64,000 bases of DNA from Pseudomonas rustica (GCF_018336155.1 NZ_JAGYHF010000011.1:124001-188000), one strand, 5' to 3'; positions 1 through 8,711 are shown, counted from the first letter of the stretch. The notes: a model not told the origin generated them from the sequence alone. Made by a program: numbers and translations.

Positions 1-239
1 TTACACGGGAGCAGAACTTCAGGCAGGCCGGTGATCTTTATCGCTCCTTCAGCAAAAAGGAACGTCGTGACTTGATCGACAGTTTCGGTGGCTCGCTGGC
101 GAGCGCGGATGACGAGAGCAAGCACATCATCCTGTCCTTCCTTTATAAGGCCGATCCAGAGTACGGCACCGGCGTGACGAAGGTGGCTAATGGTGACCTG
201 AGTCGGGTCAAGGCCTTGGCGGCAAAACTGGTCGACTGA
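1..239 (+). CDS. katB: Catalase, C-terminal end (partial, KatB-like)
   Basis: Only the last 78 codons are present, read in the frame that ends at TGA 237-239. The peptide contains QAGDLYRSFSKKER and ends in AAKLVD, which is typical of the C-terminus of small-subunit haem catalases that convert hydrogen peroxide to water and oxygen. Haem-binding and active-site residues lie upstream, outside the window. In P. aeruginosa katB sits a few genes from radA, which fits this position; that is from memory. The family is secure, but the KatB rather than KatA assignment rests on context. Confidence 0.8.
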   Translation, partial: TREQNFRQAGDLYRSFSKKERRDLIDSFGGSLASADDESKHIILSFLYKADPEYGTGVTKVANGDLSRVKALAAKLVD

Positions 240-250
240 TAACGACGGAG

Positions 251-283
251 CGCAAACGGAGCCGGAATCAGGCTCCGTCTGCG
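251..283 (+). terminator. Hairpin after the catalase gene
   Basis: Inverted repeat ACGGAGCC/GGCTCCGT with a 7-nt loop, extended by CGCA/TGCG on the outside. It lies 12 nt after the catalase stop and before radA. The T-run (GGTTTTTGCC) comes about 12 nt after the stem, so efficiency as an intrinsic terminator is uncertain. Confidence 0.55.
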
Positions 284-315
284 TTATCATCGCGGTTTTT
301 GCCCCGGGGGTTCTG

Positions 316-1683
316 ATGGCCAAGGCCAAGCGCATGTACGGCTGCACCGAGTGCGGCGCAACCTTTCCCAAGTGGGCCGGGCAGTGTGGTGAATGCGGTG
401 CCTGGAACACCCTCACCGAAACCATGATCGAAAGCGGCGGTGCCACGGCGCCAAGCGGTCGCACCGGTTGGACCGGCCAGCAGGCGCAGATCAAAACCCT
501 GGCCGAAGTCAGCGTCGAAGAGATTCCGCGTTTTTCCACGGCATCCAGTGAACTGGATCGCGTGCTCGGCGGCGGTCTGGTCGACGGCTCGGTGGTGTTG
601 ATCGGCGGCGATCCGGGCATCGGCAAATCGACGATTCTGTTGCAGACCTTGTGCAACCTCGCCAAGAGCATGCCGGCGCTGTACGTCACCGGCGAAGAAT
701 CCCAGCAGCAGGTGGCCATGCGCGCGCGGCGTCTCGGCTTGCCGCAGGATCAACTGCGGGTGATGACCGAAACCTGCATCGAAACCATCATCGCCACCGC
801 CCGCCAGGAAAAGCCCAAGGTGATGGTGATCGATTCGATCCAGACGATCTTCACCGAACAACTGCAATCGGCGCCCGGTGGCGTGTCCCAGGTGCGTGAG
901 AGTGCGGCACTGCTGGTGCGTTATGCCAAACAGAGCGGCACGGCGATTTTCCTTGTCGGCCACGTCACCAAGGAAGGCGCGCTCGCCGGCCCTAGGGTTC
1001 TCGAGCACATGGTCGACACCGTTTTGTATTTCGAGGGCGAATCGGATGGGCGTCTACGTTTGCTGCGCGCGGTGAAAAACCGTTTCGGGGCGGTCAACGA
1101 GTTGGGCGTTTTCGGCATGACTGATAAAGGTTTGAAAGAAGTCTCCAACCCTTCGGCGATTTTTCTCACTCGCGCGCAAGAAGAAGTCCCGGGCAGTGTG
1201 GTGATGGCGACGTGGGAAGGCACCCGGCCGATGCTGGTGGAAGTGCAGGCGCTGGTCGATGACAGTCATCTGGCCAACCCGCGACGGGTAACGTTGGGGC
1301 TGGATCAGAACCGCTTGGCGATGTTGCTCGCGGTGTTGCATCGCCATGGCGGGATTCCGACGCACGATCAGGACGTGTTTCTCAACGTCGTTGGCGGGGT
1401 GAAGGTGTTGGAGACGGCGTCTGACCTGGCGTTGATGGCGGCGGTGATGTCGAGTTTGCGCAATCGGCCGTTGCCGCATGATTTGTTGGTGTTTGGAGAG
1501 GTTGGGTTGTCTGGCGAAGTGCGTCCTGTGCCCAGTGGTCAGGAGCGCTTGAAGGAAGCCGCGAAGCATGGCTTCAAACGCGCCATCGTGCCCAAAGGCA
1601 ATGCGCCAAAAGAGTCGCCGCCGGGTTTGCAGATCATCGCCGTAACGCGCCTCGAACAGGCCCTCGACGCCCTCTTCGAATAA
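316..1683 (+). CDS. radA: DNA repair protein RadA
   Basis: 455 aa, the usual length. An N-terminal C4 zinc finger (C10, C13, C24, C27) is followed by a RecA-like ATPase with Walker A GGDPGIGKST at about residues 97-106. The RadA-specific KNRFG motif lies at 254-258, and a C-terminal Lon-protease-like domain has no protease function in this family. RadA drives branch migration of recombination intermediates and helps process stalled forks in the cytoplasm. The ATG at 316 places the zinc finger at the expected distance from the N-terminus. It is probably its own transcription unit, with a REP pair 12 nt after its stop and the PilZ gene converging from the other side. Confidence 0.97.
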   Translation: MAKAKRMYGCTECGATFPKWAGQCGECGAWNTLTETMIESGGATAPSGRTGWTGQQAQIKTLAEVSVEEIPRFSTASSELDRVLGGGLVDGSVVLIGGDPGIGKSTILLQTLCNLAKSMPALYVTGEESQQQVAMRARRLGLPQDQLRVMTETCIETIIATARQEKPKVMVIDSIQTIFTEQLQSAPGGVSQVRESAALLVRYAKQSGTAIFLVGHVTKEGALAGPRVLEHMVDTVLYFEGESDGRLRLLRAVKNRFGAVNELGVFGMTDKGLKEVSNPSAIFLTRAQEEVPGSVVMATWEGTRPMLVEVQALVDDSHLANPRRVTLGLDQNRLAMLLAVLHRHGGIPTHDQDVFLNVVGGVKVLETASDLALMAAVMSSLRNRPLPHDLLVFGEVGLSGEVRPVPSGQERLKEAAKHGFKRAIVPKGNAPKESPPGLQIIAVTRLEQALDALFE

Positions 1684-1695
1684 CCAGAGATCCCC

Positions 1696-1772
1696 TGTAG
1701 GAGCTGCCGCAGGCTGCGATCTTTTGATCTTGAAACAAAGTCAAAAGATCGCAGCCTTCGGCAGCTCCTACA
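1696..1772. repeat. REP pair, family A (heads out)
   Basis: A forward copy beginning TGTAGGAGCTGCCGCAGGCTG and its inverted partner ending CAGCTCCTACA are joined by a short AT-rich spacer. Each arm has the GTAG head followed by an imperfect palindrome (GCTGCC/GGCTGC) and a GATCTTTTGATC tail. It lies between the convergent radA and PilZ genes, where it could also act as a bidirectional hairpin. Confidence 0.9.
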
Positions 1773-1782
1773 GGGGCAACCA

Positions 1783-2151
1783 TCAGATCTCGATCAACGC
1801 ACCCAACTCGCGCTCCAGCTCCTGCGGATCCGCCAGGTTCAGCTCGATCAAGCGTCGCAACCGCTGGATCGACTCCAGACTGATATGCCGGCAAACAAAC
1901 CCCAACTGGCCGTTCTCTTCGTGCGCCAACTGCACGTCCATCTCGATATCAATCTCATCGCTCAGATGAATGTCGACGAAGAAATCCTTCTCGGCATCCC
2001 CCAGCCAAGGCTCTGGCCGCTCGATCAGCAAGCCTTTGAGCGACAGGTCTATCAGCTTGACCGGCCAGATGTACTCGCCCTGACTCAGCTCGGTTCTGGC
2101 ATCGAACGCAATACGTTTGAAGCGACGACGATTGGCTGGGTGCTCGCTCAT
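1783..2151 (-). CDS. mapZ: PilZ domain c-di-GMP receptor (MapZ/PA4608-like)
   Basis: 122 aa. The start ATG at 2151 has GGAGG 8 nt upstream, so a longer upstream extension of the frame is not needed. The N-terminus has the PilZ signature RRRFKR and, about 30 residues later, DLSLKG, matching the RxxxR and DxSxxG c-di-GMP-binding motifs. Length, motifs and position beside radA match P. aeruginosa PA4608 (MapZ), a single-domain PilZ protein that binds the chemotaxis methyltransferase CheR1 when loaded with c-di-GMP; the partner here is inferred from that ortholog. It could respond to the diguanylate cyclase/phosphodiesterase MorA encoded 12 kb away, but nothing in the sequence shows a direct link. 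Confidence 0.88.
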   Translation of the reverse strand: MSEHPANRRRFKRIAFDARTELSQGEYIWPVKLIDLSLKGLLIERPEPWLGDAEKDFFVDIHLSDEIDIEMDVQLAHEENGQLGFVCRHISLESIQRLRRLIELNLADPQELERELGALIEI

Positions 2152-2311
2152 GGCGCAATCCTCCGGAAGTTCGCTGACTATAGACCCGCATTGTCTAAGC
2201 GTACCAGCGCAGACGGGCCACTCAGACCAACGTCGGGGTATGGCCTTTGGCGCCGTAAGCGCTAAACTCGGGGTGGCTGTCTTTCTTGTCCACCCTGGCT
2301 GGAATAATAAA

Positions 2312-4378
2312 ATGAAAAATAATAATAGCCTGCTACGCCACTTACCCTGGCTATTGCTGGCAATCGTAGGAGCGTGCGCCCTGGGCGTAGTGGCATTGCG
2401 CCGCGGCGAGGCGATCAATGCCTTGTGGATTGTGGTCGCCGCTGTGGCCATTTATCTGGTTGCGTACCGTTACTACAGTCTGTTCATCGCAAACAATGTG
2501 ATGCAACTTGACCCGCGTCGGGCCACCCCCGCCGTGCTCAACAATGATGGTCTGGACTTCGTGCCGACCAACAAACACATTCTTTTCGGTCACCACTTCG
2601 CAGCGATCGCTGGCGCAGGACCTTTGGTCGGCCCGGTATTGGCGGCGCAGATGGGTTATCTGCCCGGCACGCTGTGGCTGATTGCCGGTGTGGTGCTGGC
2701 GGGTGCGGTGCAGGACTTTATGGTTCTGTTCATGTCGACCCGTCGCAACGGCCGTTCCCTGGGCGACATGGTGCGTGAAGAAATGGGCCGGATTCCCGGC
2801 ACCATCGCACTGTTCGGCTGCTTCCTGATCATGATCATCATCCTCGCGGTGCTGGCGCTGATCGTGGTGAAAGCACTGGCCGAGAGCCCGTGGGGCATCT
2901 TCACGGTGATGGCGACCATCCCGATCGCGATGTTCATGGGCATTTATATGCGCTACATCCGCCCGGGCCGCATCGGCGAAATCTCCGTGGTCGGCGTGTT
3001 GCTGCTGCTCGGTTCGATCTGGCTGGGCGGGCAGATTGCTGCTGATCCGGTATGGGCCAAGGCCTTCACCTTCACCGGCGTGCAGATTACCTGGATGCTG
3101 GTCGGTTACGGTTTCGTCGCAGCATCGCTGCCGGTGTGGCTGATTCTGGCACCGCGTGACTACCTCTCCACGTTCCTCAAAATCGGTACCATCATCGCCC
3201 TGGCGATCGGCATTCTGGTGACCATGCCCGAGCTGAAAATGCCGGCGCTGACCCAGTTCGTCGACGGCACCGGCCCGGTGTGGAAGGGCGGTCTGTTCCC
3301 GTTCCTGTTCATCACCATCGCTTGCGGTGCGGTATCCGGTTTCCACGCACTGATTTCTTCGGGCACCACGCCGAAGCTGCTGGATAACGAAACCAACGCC
3401 CGTTACATCGGTTACGGCGGCATGCTGATGGAATCGTTCGTCGCGATCATGGCCATGGTTGCCGCTTCGGTGATTGAACCTGGCGTGTACTTCGCCATGA
3501 ACAGCCCGGCCGCTGTGGTCGGCAGTGATGTCGCCTCGGTTGCGCAAGTGGTCTCCAGCTGGGGCTTTGCGATCACGCCGGAAGCGCTGCAAGCCGTGGC
3601 GCATGACATTGGCGAAACCACCATTCTGGCCCGTGCCGGTGGCGCGCCGACCCTGGCGGTCGGTATCGCGCAGATCCTGCACAGTGTTCTGCCGGGTGAA
3701 AACACCATGGCGTTCTGGTACCACTTCGCGATCCTGTTTGAAGCGCTGTTTATCCTGACCGCTGTCGACGCCGGTACTCGTGCCGGACGTTTCATGCTGC
3801 AGGATTTGCTCGGCTCCTTCGTGCCAGCGCTGAAACGCACTGAATCGTGGACGGCCAACCTGATCGCCACCGCCGGTTGTGTGGCGATGTGGGGCTGGTT
3901 GCTGTATCAGGGCGTGGTCGATCCACTGGGCGGCATCAACACCTTGTGGCCACTGTTCGGTATCTCCAACCAGATGCTGGCCGGTATCGCGCTGATGCTC
4001 GGTACCGTGGTGCTGATCAAAATGAAGCGTCAGCGCTACATTTGGGTCACCTTGCTGCCAGCCACCTGGCTGTTGATCTGCACCACGACGGCGGGCTTCA
4101 TCAAATTGTTCGATGCCAACCCGGCAATCGGCTTCCTGTCGCTGGCCAAGAAGTACAGCGACGCGCTGGCCAGTGGTCAGATTCTGGCCCCGGCGAAAAG
4201 CGTCGAGCAGATGCAGCACGTGATCTTCAACGCTTACACCAACGCAACGCTCACCGCGCTGTTCCTGTTCGTGGTCTTCAGCATCCTGTTCTATGCGCTC
4301 AAAGTCGGCATCGCCGCCTGGGGCAAAAAAGAGCGTACGGATAAAGAATCGCCATTCCAGGCTCTGCCGGATGCGTAA
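2312..4378 (+). CDS. cstA: Carbon starvation protein CstA, inner-membrane transporter
   Basis: 688 aa from ATG 2312; the frame is open further upstream, but that extension would run into the start region of the divergent PilZ gene. Many hydrophobic segments span the protein, and the N-terminal half carries the conserved stretch FGHHFAAIAGAGPLVGP typical of CstA/BtsT transporters. E. coli CstA (about 700 aa) imports pyruvate and small peptides under carbon limitation. It is followed after 15 nt by ybdD and then yjiA, the same trio as btsT-yjiX-yjiA in E. coli. Upstream I see no clear sigma-54 or sigma-70 promoter. The family is certain; the substrate is not. Confidence 0.95.
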   Translation: MKNNNSLLRHLPWLLLAIVGACALGVVALRRGEAINALWIVVAAVAIYLVAYRYYSLFIANNVMQLDPRRATPAVLNNDGLDFVPTNKHILFGHHFAAIAGAGPLVGPVLAAQMGYLPGTLWLIAGVVLAGAVQDFMVLFMSTRRNGRSLGDMVREEMGRIPGTIALFGCFLIMIIILAVLALIVVKALAESPWGIFTVMATIPIAMFMGIYMRYIRPGRIGEISVVGVLLLLGSIWLGGQIAADPVWAKAFTFTGVQITWMLVGYGFVAASLPVWLILAPRDYLSTFLKIGTIIALAIGILVTMPELKMPALTQFVDGTGPVWKGGLFPFLFITIACGAVSGFHALISSGTTPKLLDNETNARYIGYGGMLMESFVAIMAMVAASVIEPGVYFAMNSPAAVVGSDVASVAQVVSSWGFAITPEALQAVAHDIGETTILARAGGAPTLAVGIAQILHSVLPGENTMAFWYHFAILFEALFILTAVDAGTRAGRFMLQDLLGSFVPALKRTESWTANLIATAGCVAMWGWLLYQGVVDPLGGINTLWPLFGISNQMLAGIALMLGTVVLIKMKRQRYIWVTLLPATWLLICTTTAGFIKLFDANPAIGFLSLAKKYSDALASGQILAPAKSVEQMQHVIFNAYTNATLTALFLFVVFSILFYALKVGIAAWGKKERTDKESPFQALPDA

Positions 4379-4393
4379 CCAGAGGATTGCAGC

Positions 4394-4591
4394 ATGTTCA
4401 ATGACCTGAGTCGCCTCGGTAAATACCTCGGTCAGGCCGCGCGCCTGATGGTCGGCATGCCCGACTACGACACCTACGTCGAGCATATGCAAACCAAACA
4501 CCCGGACAAACCGGTGATGAGCTATGAGATGTTCTTCCGCGAACGTCAGGAAGCCCGTTACGGTGGCAAGGGTGGGCCGAAGTGCTGTTGA
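4394..4591 (+). CDS. ybdD: YbdD/YjiX family small protein (DUF466)
   Basis: 65 aa, starting 15 nt after cstA. It contains the family pattern LMVGMPDYDTYVEHM followed by HPDKPVMSYEMFFRER, and ends in KCC. YbdD/YjiX proteins are almost always encoded directly behind CstA or BtsT and are thought to be needed for transporter function; the mechanism is not settled. Tight spacing indicates co-transcription and probably translational coupling with cstA. There are no membrane segments. Confidence 0.9.
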   Translation: MFNDLSRLGKYLGQAARLMVGMPDYDTYVEHMQTKHPDKPVMSYEMFFRERQEARYGGKGGPKCC

Positions 4592-4621
4592 GGCACATGA
4601 TGGTTCAAGCAACACAAGCAC

Positions 4622-4690
4622 TGTAGGAGCACAGCTTGCTGGCGAAGGCGATCTTGATGACGCCTTCGCTGGCAAGCCAGGCTCCTACAG
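4622..4690. repeat. REP pair, family B (GTAG head, heads out)
   Basis: An inverted pair with outer ends TGTAGGAGC and GCTCCTACAG and inner arms based on GGCGAAGGCG/CGCCTTCGC. It lies inside the cstA-ybdD-yjiA unit, between ybdD and yjiA, so it would form a strong hairpin in the shared transcript. The TTTTTTT at 4691-4697 follows directly and could give partial termination before yjiA. Confidence 0.85.
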
Positions 4691-4715
4691 TTTTTTTGCG
4701 TGAGGGAGATTTAAT

Positions 4716-5687
4716 TTGTCAGCCCCAATCCCGGTCACGGTACTCAGCGGTTTCCTCGGCGCCGGCAAGACCACCTTGCTGCGCCACATTCTGAAAGCCG
4801 AGCACGGCCTGAAAATCGCCGTGATCGAAAACGAATTCAGCGACGCCGGCATCGACACTCAGTTGCTCGGCGACGAACCGGTGCAAGTCATGACCCTGGC
4901 CAACGGCTGCGTCTGCTGCACCATTCACACCGACCTGACCAAAGCGCTGTACCTGCTGCTCGAGCGTCTGGACAGCGGCGAAATTGCCTTCGATCGTCTG
5001 GTCATCGAATGCACCGGCCTGGCCGATCCAGCGCCAGTCGCCCAGACCTTTTTCATCGACGAGGAATTGCGCGAGCGTTACCTGCTCGACGGCATCATCA
5101 CCCTGGTCGATGCCGCCCATGCGGATGTGCATCTGAGCCAGACCATCGCCCAGGCGCAGATCGGTTTTGCCGACCGCTTGCTGGTGAGCAAGACCGATCT
5201 GGTCGACGAGGCCACGTTCACGGCGTTGAGCGAACGCCTGACGCGAATCAACCGTCGCGCGCCGATTCGTGTGGTTGATCACGGCAACATCGAACTGGCT
5301 GAACTGCTCGATGTACGCGGCTTCAACCTCAACGCCGATCTGGGCGGCGGCTTGAGTTTGCGTCCAGTGAGTAAGGCGCCGTCGATCGATCGTATTTCCA
5401 GCCTGGTGCTGCGCACCGATCAACCGCTGGATATCGATCAGCTCAGCGAGTTCATGAATGAATTGCTGGAAGAGCACGGCAAGCAATTGCTGCGTTACAA
5501 AGGTGTGCTGAGCATTGCTGGCGAAGATCGTCGCTTGGTGTTTCAGGGCGTGCTGAAACTCTATGGTTTCGACTGGGACACCGAATGGGCCGAGGGTGAG
5601 GCGCGGGACAGTGTGATCGTGTTTATTGCTGATGATTTGCCGGAAGAGAAGATTCGGGCGGGGTTTGCCAAAGTCGTTTCTGCCTGA
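4716..5687 (+). CDS. yjiA: YjiA-type COG0523 GTPase (metal-handling G3E family)
   Basis: 323 aa. The start is a TTG at 4716, preceded by GAGGGAGA at good spacing; no in-frame ATG precedes the P-loop. GFLGAGKTT at residues 12-20 is the G1 loop, and NGCVCC (C65, C67, C68) is the CxCC metal-binding motif of COG0523 proteins. ECTGLADP is a family signature, and a C-terminal CobW-C-like domain follows. G3E GTPases insert or traffic metals such as zinc, cobalt or nickel; the role of YjiA next to carbon-starvation transporters is unexplained. The gene belongs to the cstA-ybdD-yjiA unit but is separated from ybdD by a REP hairpin. Confidence 0.92.
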   Translation: MSAPIPVTVLSGFLGAGKTTLLRHILKAEHGLKIAVIENEFSDAGIDTQLLGDEPVQVMTLANGCVCCTIHTDLTKALYLLLERLDSGEIAFDRLVIECTGLADPAPVAQTFFIDEELRERYLLDGIITLVDAAHADVHLSQTIAQAQIGFADRLLVSKTDLVDEATFTALSERLTRINRRAPIRVVDHGNIELAELLDVRGFNLNADLGGGLSLRPVSKAPSIDRISSLVLRTDQPLDIDQLSEFMNELLEEHGKQLLRYKGVLSIAGEDRRLVFQGVLKLYGFDWDTEWAEGEARDSVIVFIADDLPEEKIRAGFAKVVSA

Positions 5688-5710
5688 TGGATCTTCTGGG
5701 TCAGGGCTGA

Positions 5711-5786
5711 CGCCATCGCGGGCAAGCCTTGCTCCTACAGAGTTATGGGTATGACTTTGTAGGAGCAAGGCTTGCCCGCGATGGCA
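5711..5786. repeat. REP pair, family B (heads in)
   Basis: CGCCATCGCGGGCAAGCC followed by TTGCTCCTACA, a 20-nt spacer, then the inverted copy starting TGTAGGAGCAAGGC. The GTAG heads face each other, opposite to most pairs here. It sits between the ends of convergent yjiA and the GntR gene, 2 nt from the GntR stop codon. Confidence 0.88.
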
Positions 5787-5788
5787 AT

Positions 5789-6499
5789 CTACCCGGCAAC
5801 ACAAACTTCAAGGTCTGAACCCAATAGTGTCTGCTCAAGATGATCCAAATGCCGATTCATCAACATCCCGGCCCTGGAAGCATCCCCACATTCAACCGCC
5901 TCAACCAACGCCAAATGCTCCCGCCAAGCGCAACAGCTGTGCGCAGAACCCTCACACCGCGCAATCGCCAACGAAGTAAGCGGTACCAGACTGCCCAAAA
6001 AATGCGCCAACGGCACATTCCCCGCCATCCTCGCCAACGTCAGATGAAACTCCCCCGACAAGCGAATCGCCGCCCCGCGCCGATCCTGCTCAACCGCCAA
6101 ACGCTCACGCTCGATCAACCCACGCAAGCGTTTCAAACCCTCAGCCTGCGGACGCTGACACGCCAACCGCACCAACGTGTTCTCGGCCAATCGCCGCGCA
6201 TGCAAGGTCTGCCGCGTTTGCTCGCGATCCGGAGCCGCCACACGCGGACGATGATTGGCGCGCAGTACAACAACTTGCTCATGGCTCAGTTGCGTCAGCA
6301 CCCGCCGCACGTCCGCGCGAGTCACGCCGAACATGTCTTTCAAACTGTCTTCGGTGAAACGGCTGTCCGCATCAAGGCGCTGTTCCAGAATCGCATCGAA
6401 CAGTCGCGGGTAAAGATCCTCCGCCGGCGCGCGCAAACGAGAGAAGGGCAGGGGCGTCGTGCTCTCGCGAGTGTGCGACGCTGAAGCGAAACTGTTCAT
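5789..6499 (-). CDS. GntR family regulator with FCD ligand-binding domain
   Basis: 236 aa. An N-terminal winged helix contains TEDSLKDMFGVTRADVRRVL, the GntR DNA-recognition region. The C-terminal all-helical FCD domain has FHL, WREHL and RHLDHLEQ, whose histidines match the usual metal-ligand set of VanR/FadR-type regulators. The start ATG at 6499 has AGGAGA about 7 nt upstream. It is the last gene of a leftward dctA-fadR-gntR series and lies 19 nt after the other regulator. It probably senses a small carboxylate; the ligand cannot be read from the sequence. Confidence 0.85.
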   Translation of the reverse strand: MNSFASASHTRESTTPLPFSRLRAPAEDLYPRLFDAILEQRLDADSRFTEDSLKDMFGVTRADVRRVLTQLSHEQVVVLRANHRPRVAAPDREQTRQTLHARRLAENTLVRLACQRPQAEGLKRLRGLIERERLAVEQDRRGAAIRLSGEFHLTLARMAGNVPLAHFLGSLVPLTSLAIARCEGSAHSCCAWREHLALVEAVECGDASRAGMLMNRHLDHLEQTLLGSDLEVCVAG

Positions 6500-6518
6500 G
6501 GCCTGTCTCCTGTAGGAA

Positions 6519-7223
6519 TCAGCGACTCAGGTTGTCATCCGGAATATTCAGCTCGATGCCCATGCGCTGACCTTCTTGCAGAATGTGCCGACGCATTTCC
6601 GCGCTGGCCTGCGCGCTGTTCTTGCTGCGGATCGCGCGTACCACGGCTTCGTTTTCTTCAAGGCGTTCGGCCAGATGTTCCGGGGAGTTGCGCAACACTT
6701 CGGCGCTTTGCTTGAGGGCATTGCTGGTTTGCTGCACCACGCTCTGGAAAATCGGGTTTGACGTCAGGGTGAACAGCTCTTCGTGGAAGGCGATGTAAGC
6801 GCTGACGCCGGCTTCACTGTCGCCGGCCTCAAGGGCTTCGCGCATGTCCATCAGGGTCAGGCGCAATTGGCCGACTTCCTTGCTGCTGATCGACTGCGCG
6901 ACCAGACCGACAATGAATGGCTCAAGGGTGTAGCGCAGTTGCAGCACATCTTCGAGGCTCGCCCCGGCGACTGCGCTGTCGTGGCTTTGGCTGTCGCTGA
7001 GTTGTGCATCGAGGACGACCACGCCTTTGCCCGGCATCGAACGGACGAGGCCGAGGGTTTCCAGAACGATCACCGCTTCACGCAGGCTCGGGCGGCTGAT
7101 GCCCAGTTGTTCGGCGAGTTCGCGCTGGCCCGGCAGCATATCGCCCGAGCGCCATTGGCCACGGGCGAGGGCGGCGCGGAGTTTTTCGACGACTGAGTTG
7201 ACTACGGTTGATGTGGTTATCAA
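6519..7223 (-). CDS. FadR subfamily GntR regulator (FCD domain)
   Basis: 234 aa. The N-terminal GntR helix-turn-helix region GQRELAEQLGISRPSLREAV is typical of FadR-like repressors, followed by an FCD domain containing YIAFHEELF. Its histidine pattern is sparser than in the neighbouring regulator, so metal-assisted ligand binding is less certain. It lies between the dctA-like transporter gene and a second GntR gene, all on the minus strand, and no promoter is evident in the short gaps. I infer that it represses the unit by binding the GGT-N3-ACC sites upstream of the transporter gene. Confidence 0.88.
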   Translation of the reverse strand: MITTSTVVNSVVEKLRAALARGQWRSGDMLPGQRELAEQLGISRPSLREAVIVLETLGLVRSMPGKGVVVLDAQLSDSQSHDSAVAGASLEDVLQLRYTLEPFIVGLVAQSISSKEVGQLRLTLMDMREALEAGDSEAGVSAYIAFHEELFTLTSNPIFQSVVQQTSNALKQSAEVLRNSPEHLAERLEENEAVVRAIRSKNSAQASAEMRRHILQEGQRMGIELNIPDDNLSR

Positions 7224-7266
7224 GGGTCTCGCTCCATTTGCCTGTAGGGCAGCACCGCAAACTCAA

Positions 7267-7300
7267 GATCAAAAGATCGCAGCCTGCGGCAGCTCCTACA
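7267..7300 (-). repeat. Single REP, family A
   Basis: One reverse-oriented copy, GATCAAAAGATCGCAGCC through CAGCTCCTACA, without an inverted partner nearby. It lies between the transporter gene (ends 7309) and the FadR-type regulator gene, inside a probable operon. Confidence 0.88.
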
Positions 7301-7308
7301 GAGTTAAA

Positions 7309-8622
7309 TCAGAACTCCTGCTGGTGCGCGGGAGTTGCTGGTTTACGCGGTTGAAAGGTGTAGCCCTGCTGACCGCTGAGTACTTTGTTGGCGCGTTGTA
7401 CGTCGATGTCTTTTTCCCAACGGGCGATCGCAACCGTGGCGACGCAGTTTCCGATCAGGTTGGTCAGTGCGCGGCCGATGCCCATGAACCAGTCCACGGC
7501 CAACACCAATACCAGGCCGACCACCGGGATCGCCGGAATCGCGGTCAGTGTCGCCGCCAGAATCACCAGTGCCGAACCGGGAATCCCGTGGGCGCCTTTC
7601 GAGGTGATCAGCGACACCAGCAGAATCGTCAGCAAATCGGTCATCGCTAGCGGCGTACCGGTGGCGTTGGCGATGAACACGATGGCCAGCGTCAGGTAGA
7701 TCGAAAAACCATCGAGGTTGAACGAGTAGCCGGTTGGAATCACCAGCCCTACCGTCGAGCTGCCGATGCCGAGGTGTTCGAGTTTGCGCATGATCTGCGG
7801 CAACACGGCGTCAGACGAAGCGGTGCCCATGACGATCAGCAATTCTTCACGCAGGTATTTGAGCAGCGGCCACATGCGCAGGCCGGACAAGCGCATGACA
7901 GTGCCAAGGATCAGCGCGACGAAAGCCATGCAGGTCAGGTAGAACAAACCGACCAGGCTGCCCAGATGCTGCAGCGAATCGAGGCCATATTTGCTGGTGG
8001 TGAAGGCGATGGCGCCAAACACGCCGATCGGCGCCAGACGCACGATCATGCCCATGATGCGGAAGATCACATGGCTCAGTTCGTTGATCAGTCGCGAGAT
8101 CCCGGACGCCGCTTCGCCGACCAGATTCAACGCGCTGCCGAACAGCACCGAGAACAGCAGCACCTGCAGAATGTTGTTGTCGGCGAAGGCGCCGATCACC
8201 GAGGTCGGGATCAGATCCATCAGGAACTGCGTGGTGGTGTGCATGTGCTGGCCGCGCTGGGCGATGTCGCCCATGTCGGCAGCGGACAGCTGCTCCAGAT
8301 GAATATTCGCGCCGCTGCCGATGCCGGTGCTGAAGGCGAAGACCAGACCGATCACCAAGGCGATGGTGGTGAGGATTTCAAAGTAGATGACCGATTTGAG
8401 GCCGATGCGCCCGACCTTCTTCAGATCGCCCGCGCCGCTGATGCCGCTGACCACTACGCAGAACACGATCAGGCCGATGAGCATCTTGATCAGTTTGATG
8501 AAACCGTCGCCGAGCGGTTTGAGCTGGGCCGAATATTCAGGAAGGGTCAGCCCGCAGACGATGCCGAGCACCAGTCCGAGAACCACTTGGAGGAAGATTG
8601 AACGCGAGCACCATCTGAGCAT
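7309..8622 (-). CDS. DctA-like dicarboxylate/amino acid:cation symporter (DAACS family)
   Basis: 437 aa, the normal DctA length. Motifs of the sodium/proton:dicarboxylate fold are present: the HP1 loop region MGTASSDAVLP, the TM7 motif PTGYSFNLDG, and the HP2 tip region SKGAHGIPGS, with repeated hydrophobic helices. Canonical DctA has SSS(E/T)S in HP1 and GTSIYL after the TM7 motif, where this protein has ASSDA and GFSIYL. The substrate may therefore differ from succinate/fumarate/malate. The start ATG at 8622 has AGGA 8 nt upstream. It is the first gene of a leftward unit with two GntR/FCD regulators, behind a promoter with embedded operators. I infer uptake of a specific carboxylate controlled by those regulators. 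Confidence 0.87.
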   Translation of the reverse strand: MLRWCSRSIFLQVVLGLVLGIVCGLTLPEYSAQLKPLGDGFIKLIKMLIGLIVFCVVVSGISGAGDLKKVGRIGLKSVIYFEILTTIALVIGLVFAFSTGIGSGANIHLEQLSAADMGDIAQRGQHMHTTTQFLMDLIPTSVIGAFADNNILQVLLFSVLFGSALNLVGEAASGISRLINELSHVIFRIMGMIVRLAPIGVFGAIAFTTSKYGLDSLQHLGSLVGLFYLTCMAFVALILGTVMRLSGLRMWPLLKYLREELLIVMGTASSDAVLPQIMRKLEHLGIGSSTVGLVIPTGYSFNLDGFSIYLTLAIVFIANATGTPLAMTDLLTILLVSLITSKGAHGIPGSALVILAATLTAIPAIPVVGLVLVLAVDWFMGIGRALTNLIGNCVATVAIARWEKDIDVQRANKVLSGQQGYTFQPRKPATPAHQQEF

Positions 8623-8682
8623 GGGAGGAATCCTGGTCGGTGTCCTGGCTGCCGTGCGCTTGAACGCATCAGATTCAGGACT

Positions 8683-8711
8683 TAATTATTGTGGTCTTAC
8701 CGGTATGTCCA
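8683..8711 (-). promoter_or_regulatory. Candidate promoter with GntR operator for the dctA-like unit
   Basis: On the minus strand a -35-like TGGACA (8706-8711) is followed by an AT-rich -10 region (AATAAT at 8685-8690, spacer 15; or TAATTA at 8683-8688, spacer 17). The spacer contains GGTAAGACC (8693-8701), a GGT-N3-ACC palindrome like FadR/FCD-type operators. Binding there would block RNA polymerase. It lies 61-89 nt upstream of the start codon. Both promoter and operator are inferred from sequence only. Confidence 0.5.

Noticed and set aside
2152..2311. Sigma-54 or CbrB-type promoter for cstA
   Set aside because: No TGGCAC-N5-TTGC match with correct GG/GC spacing was found in the gap.
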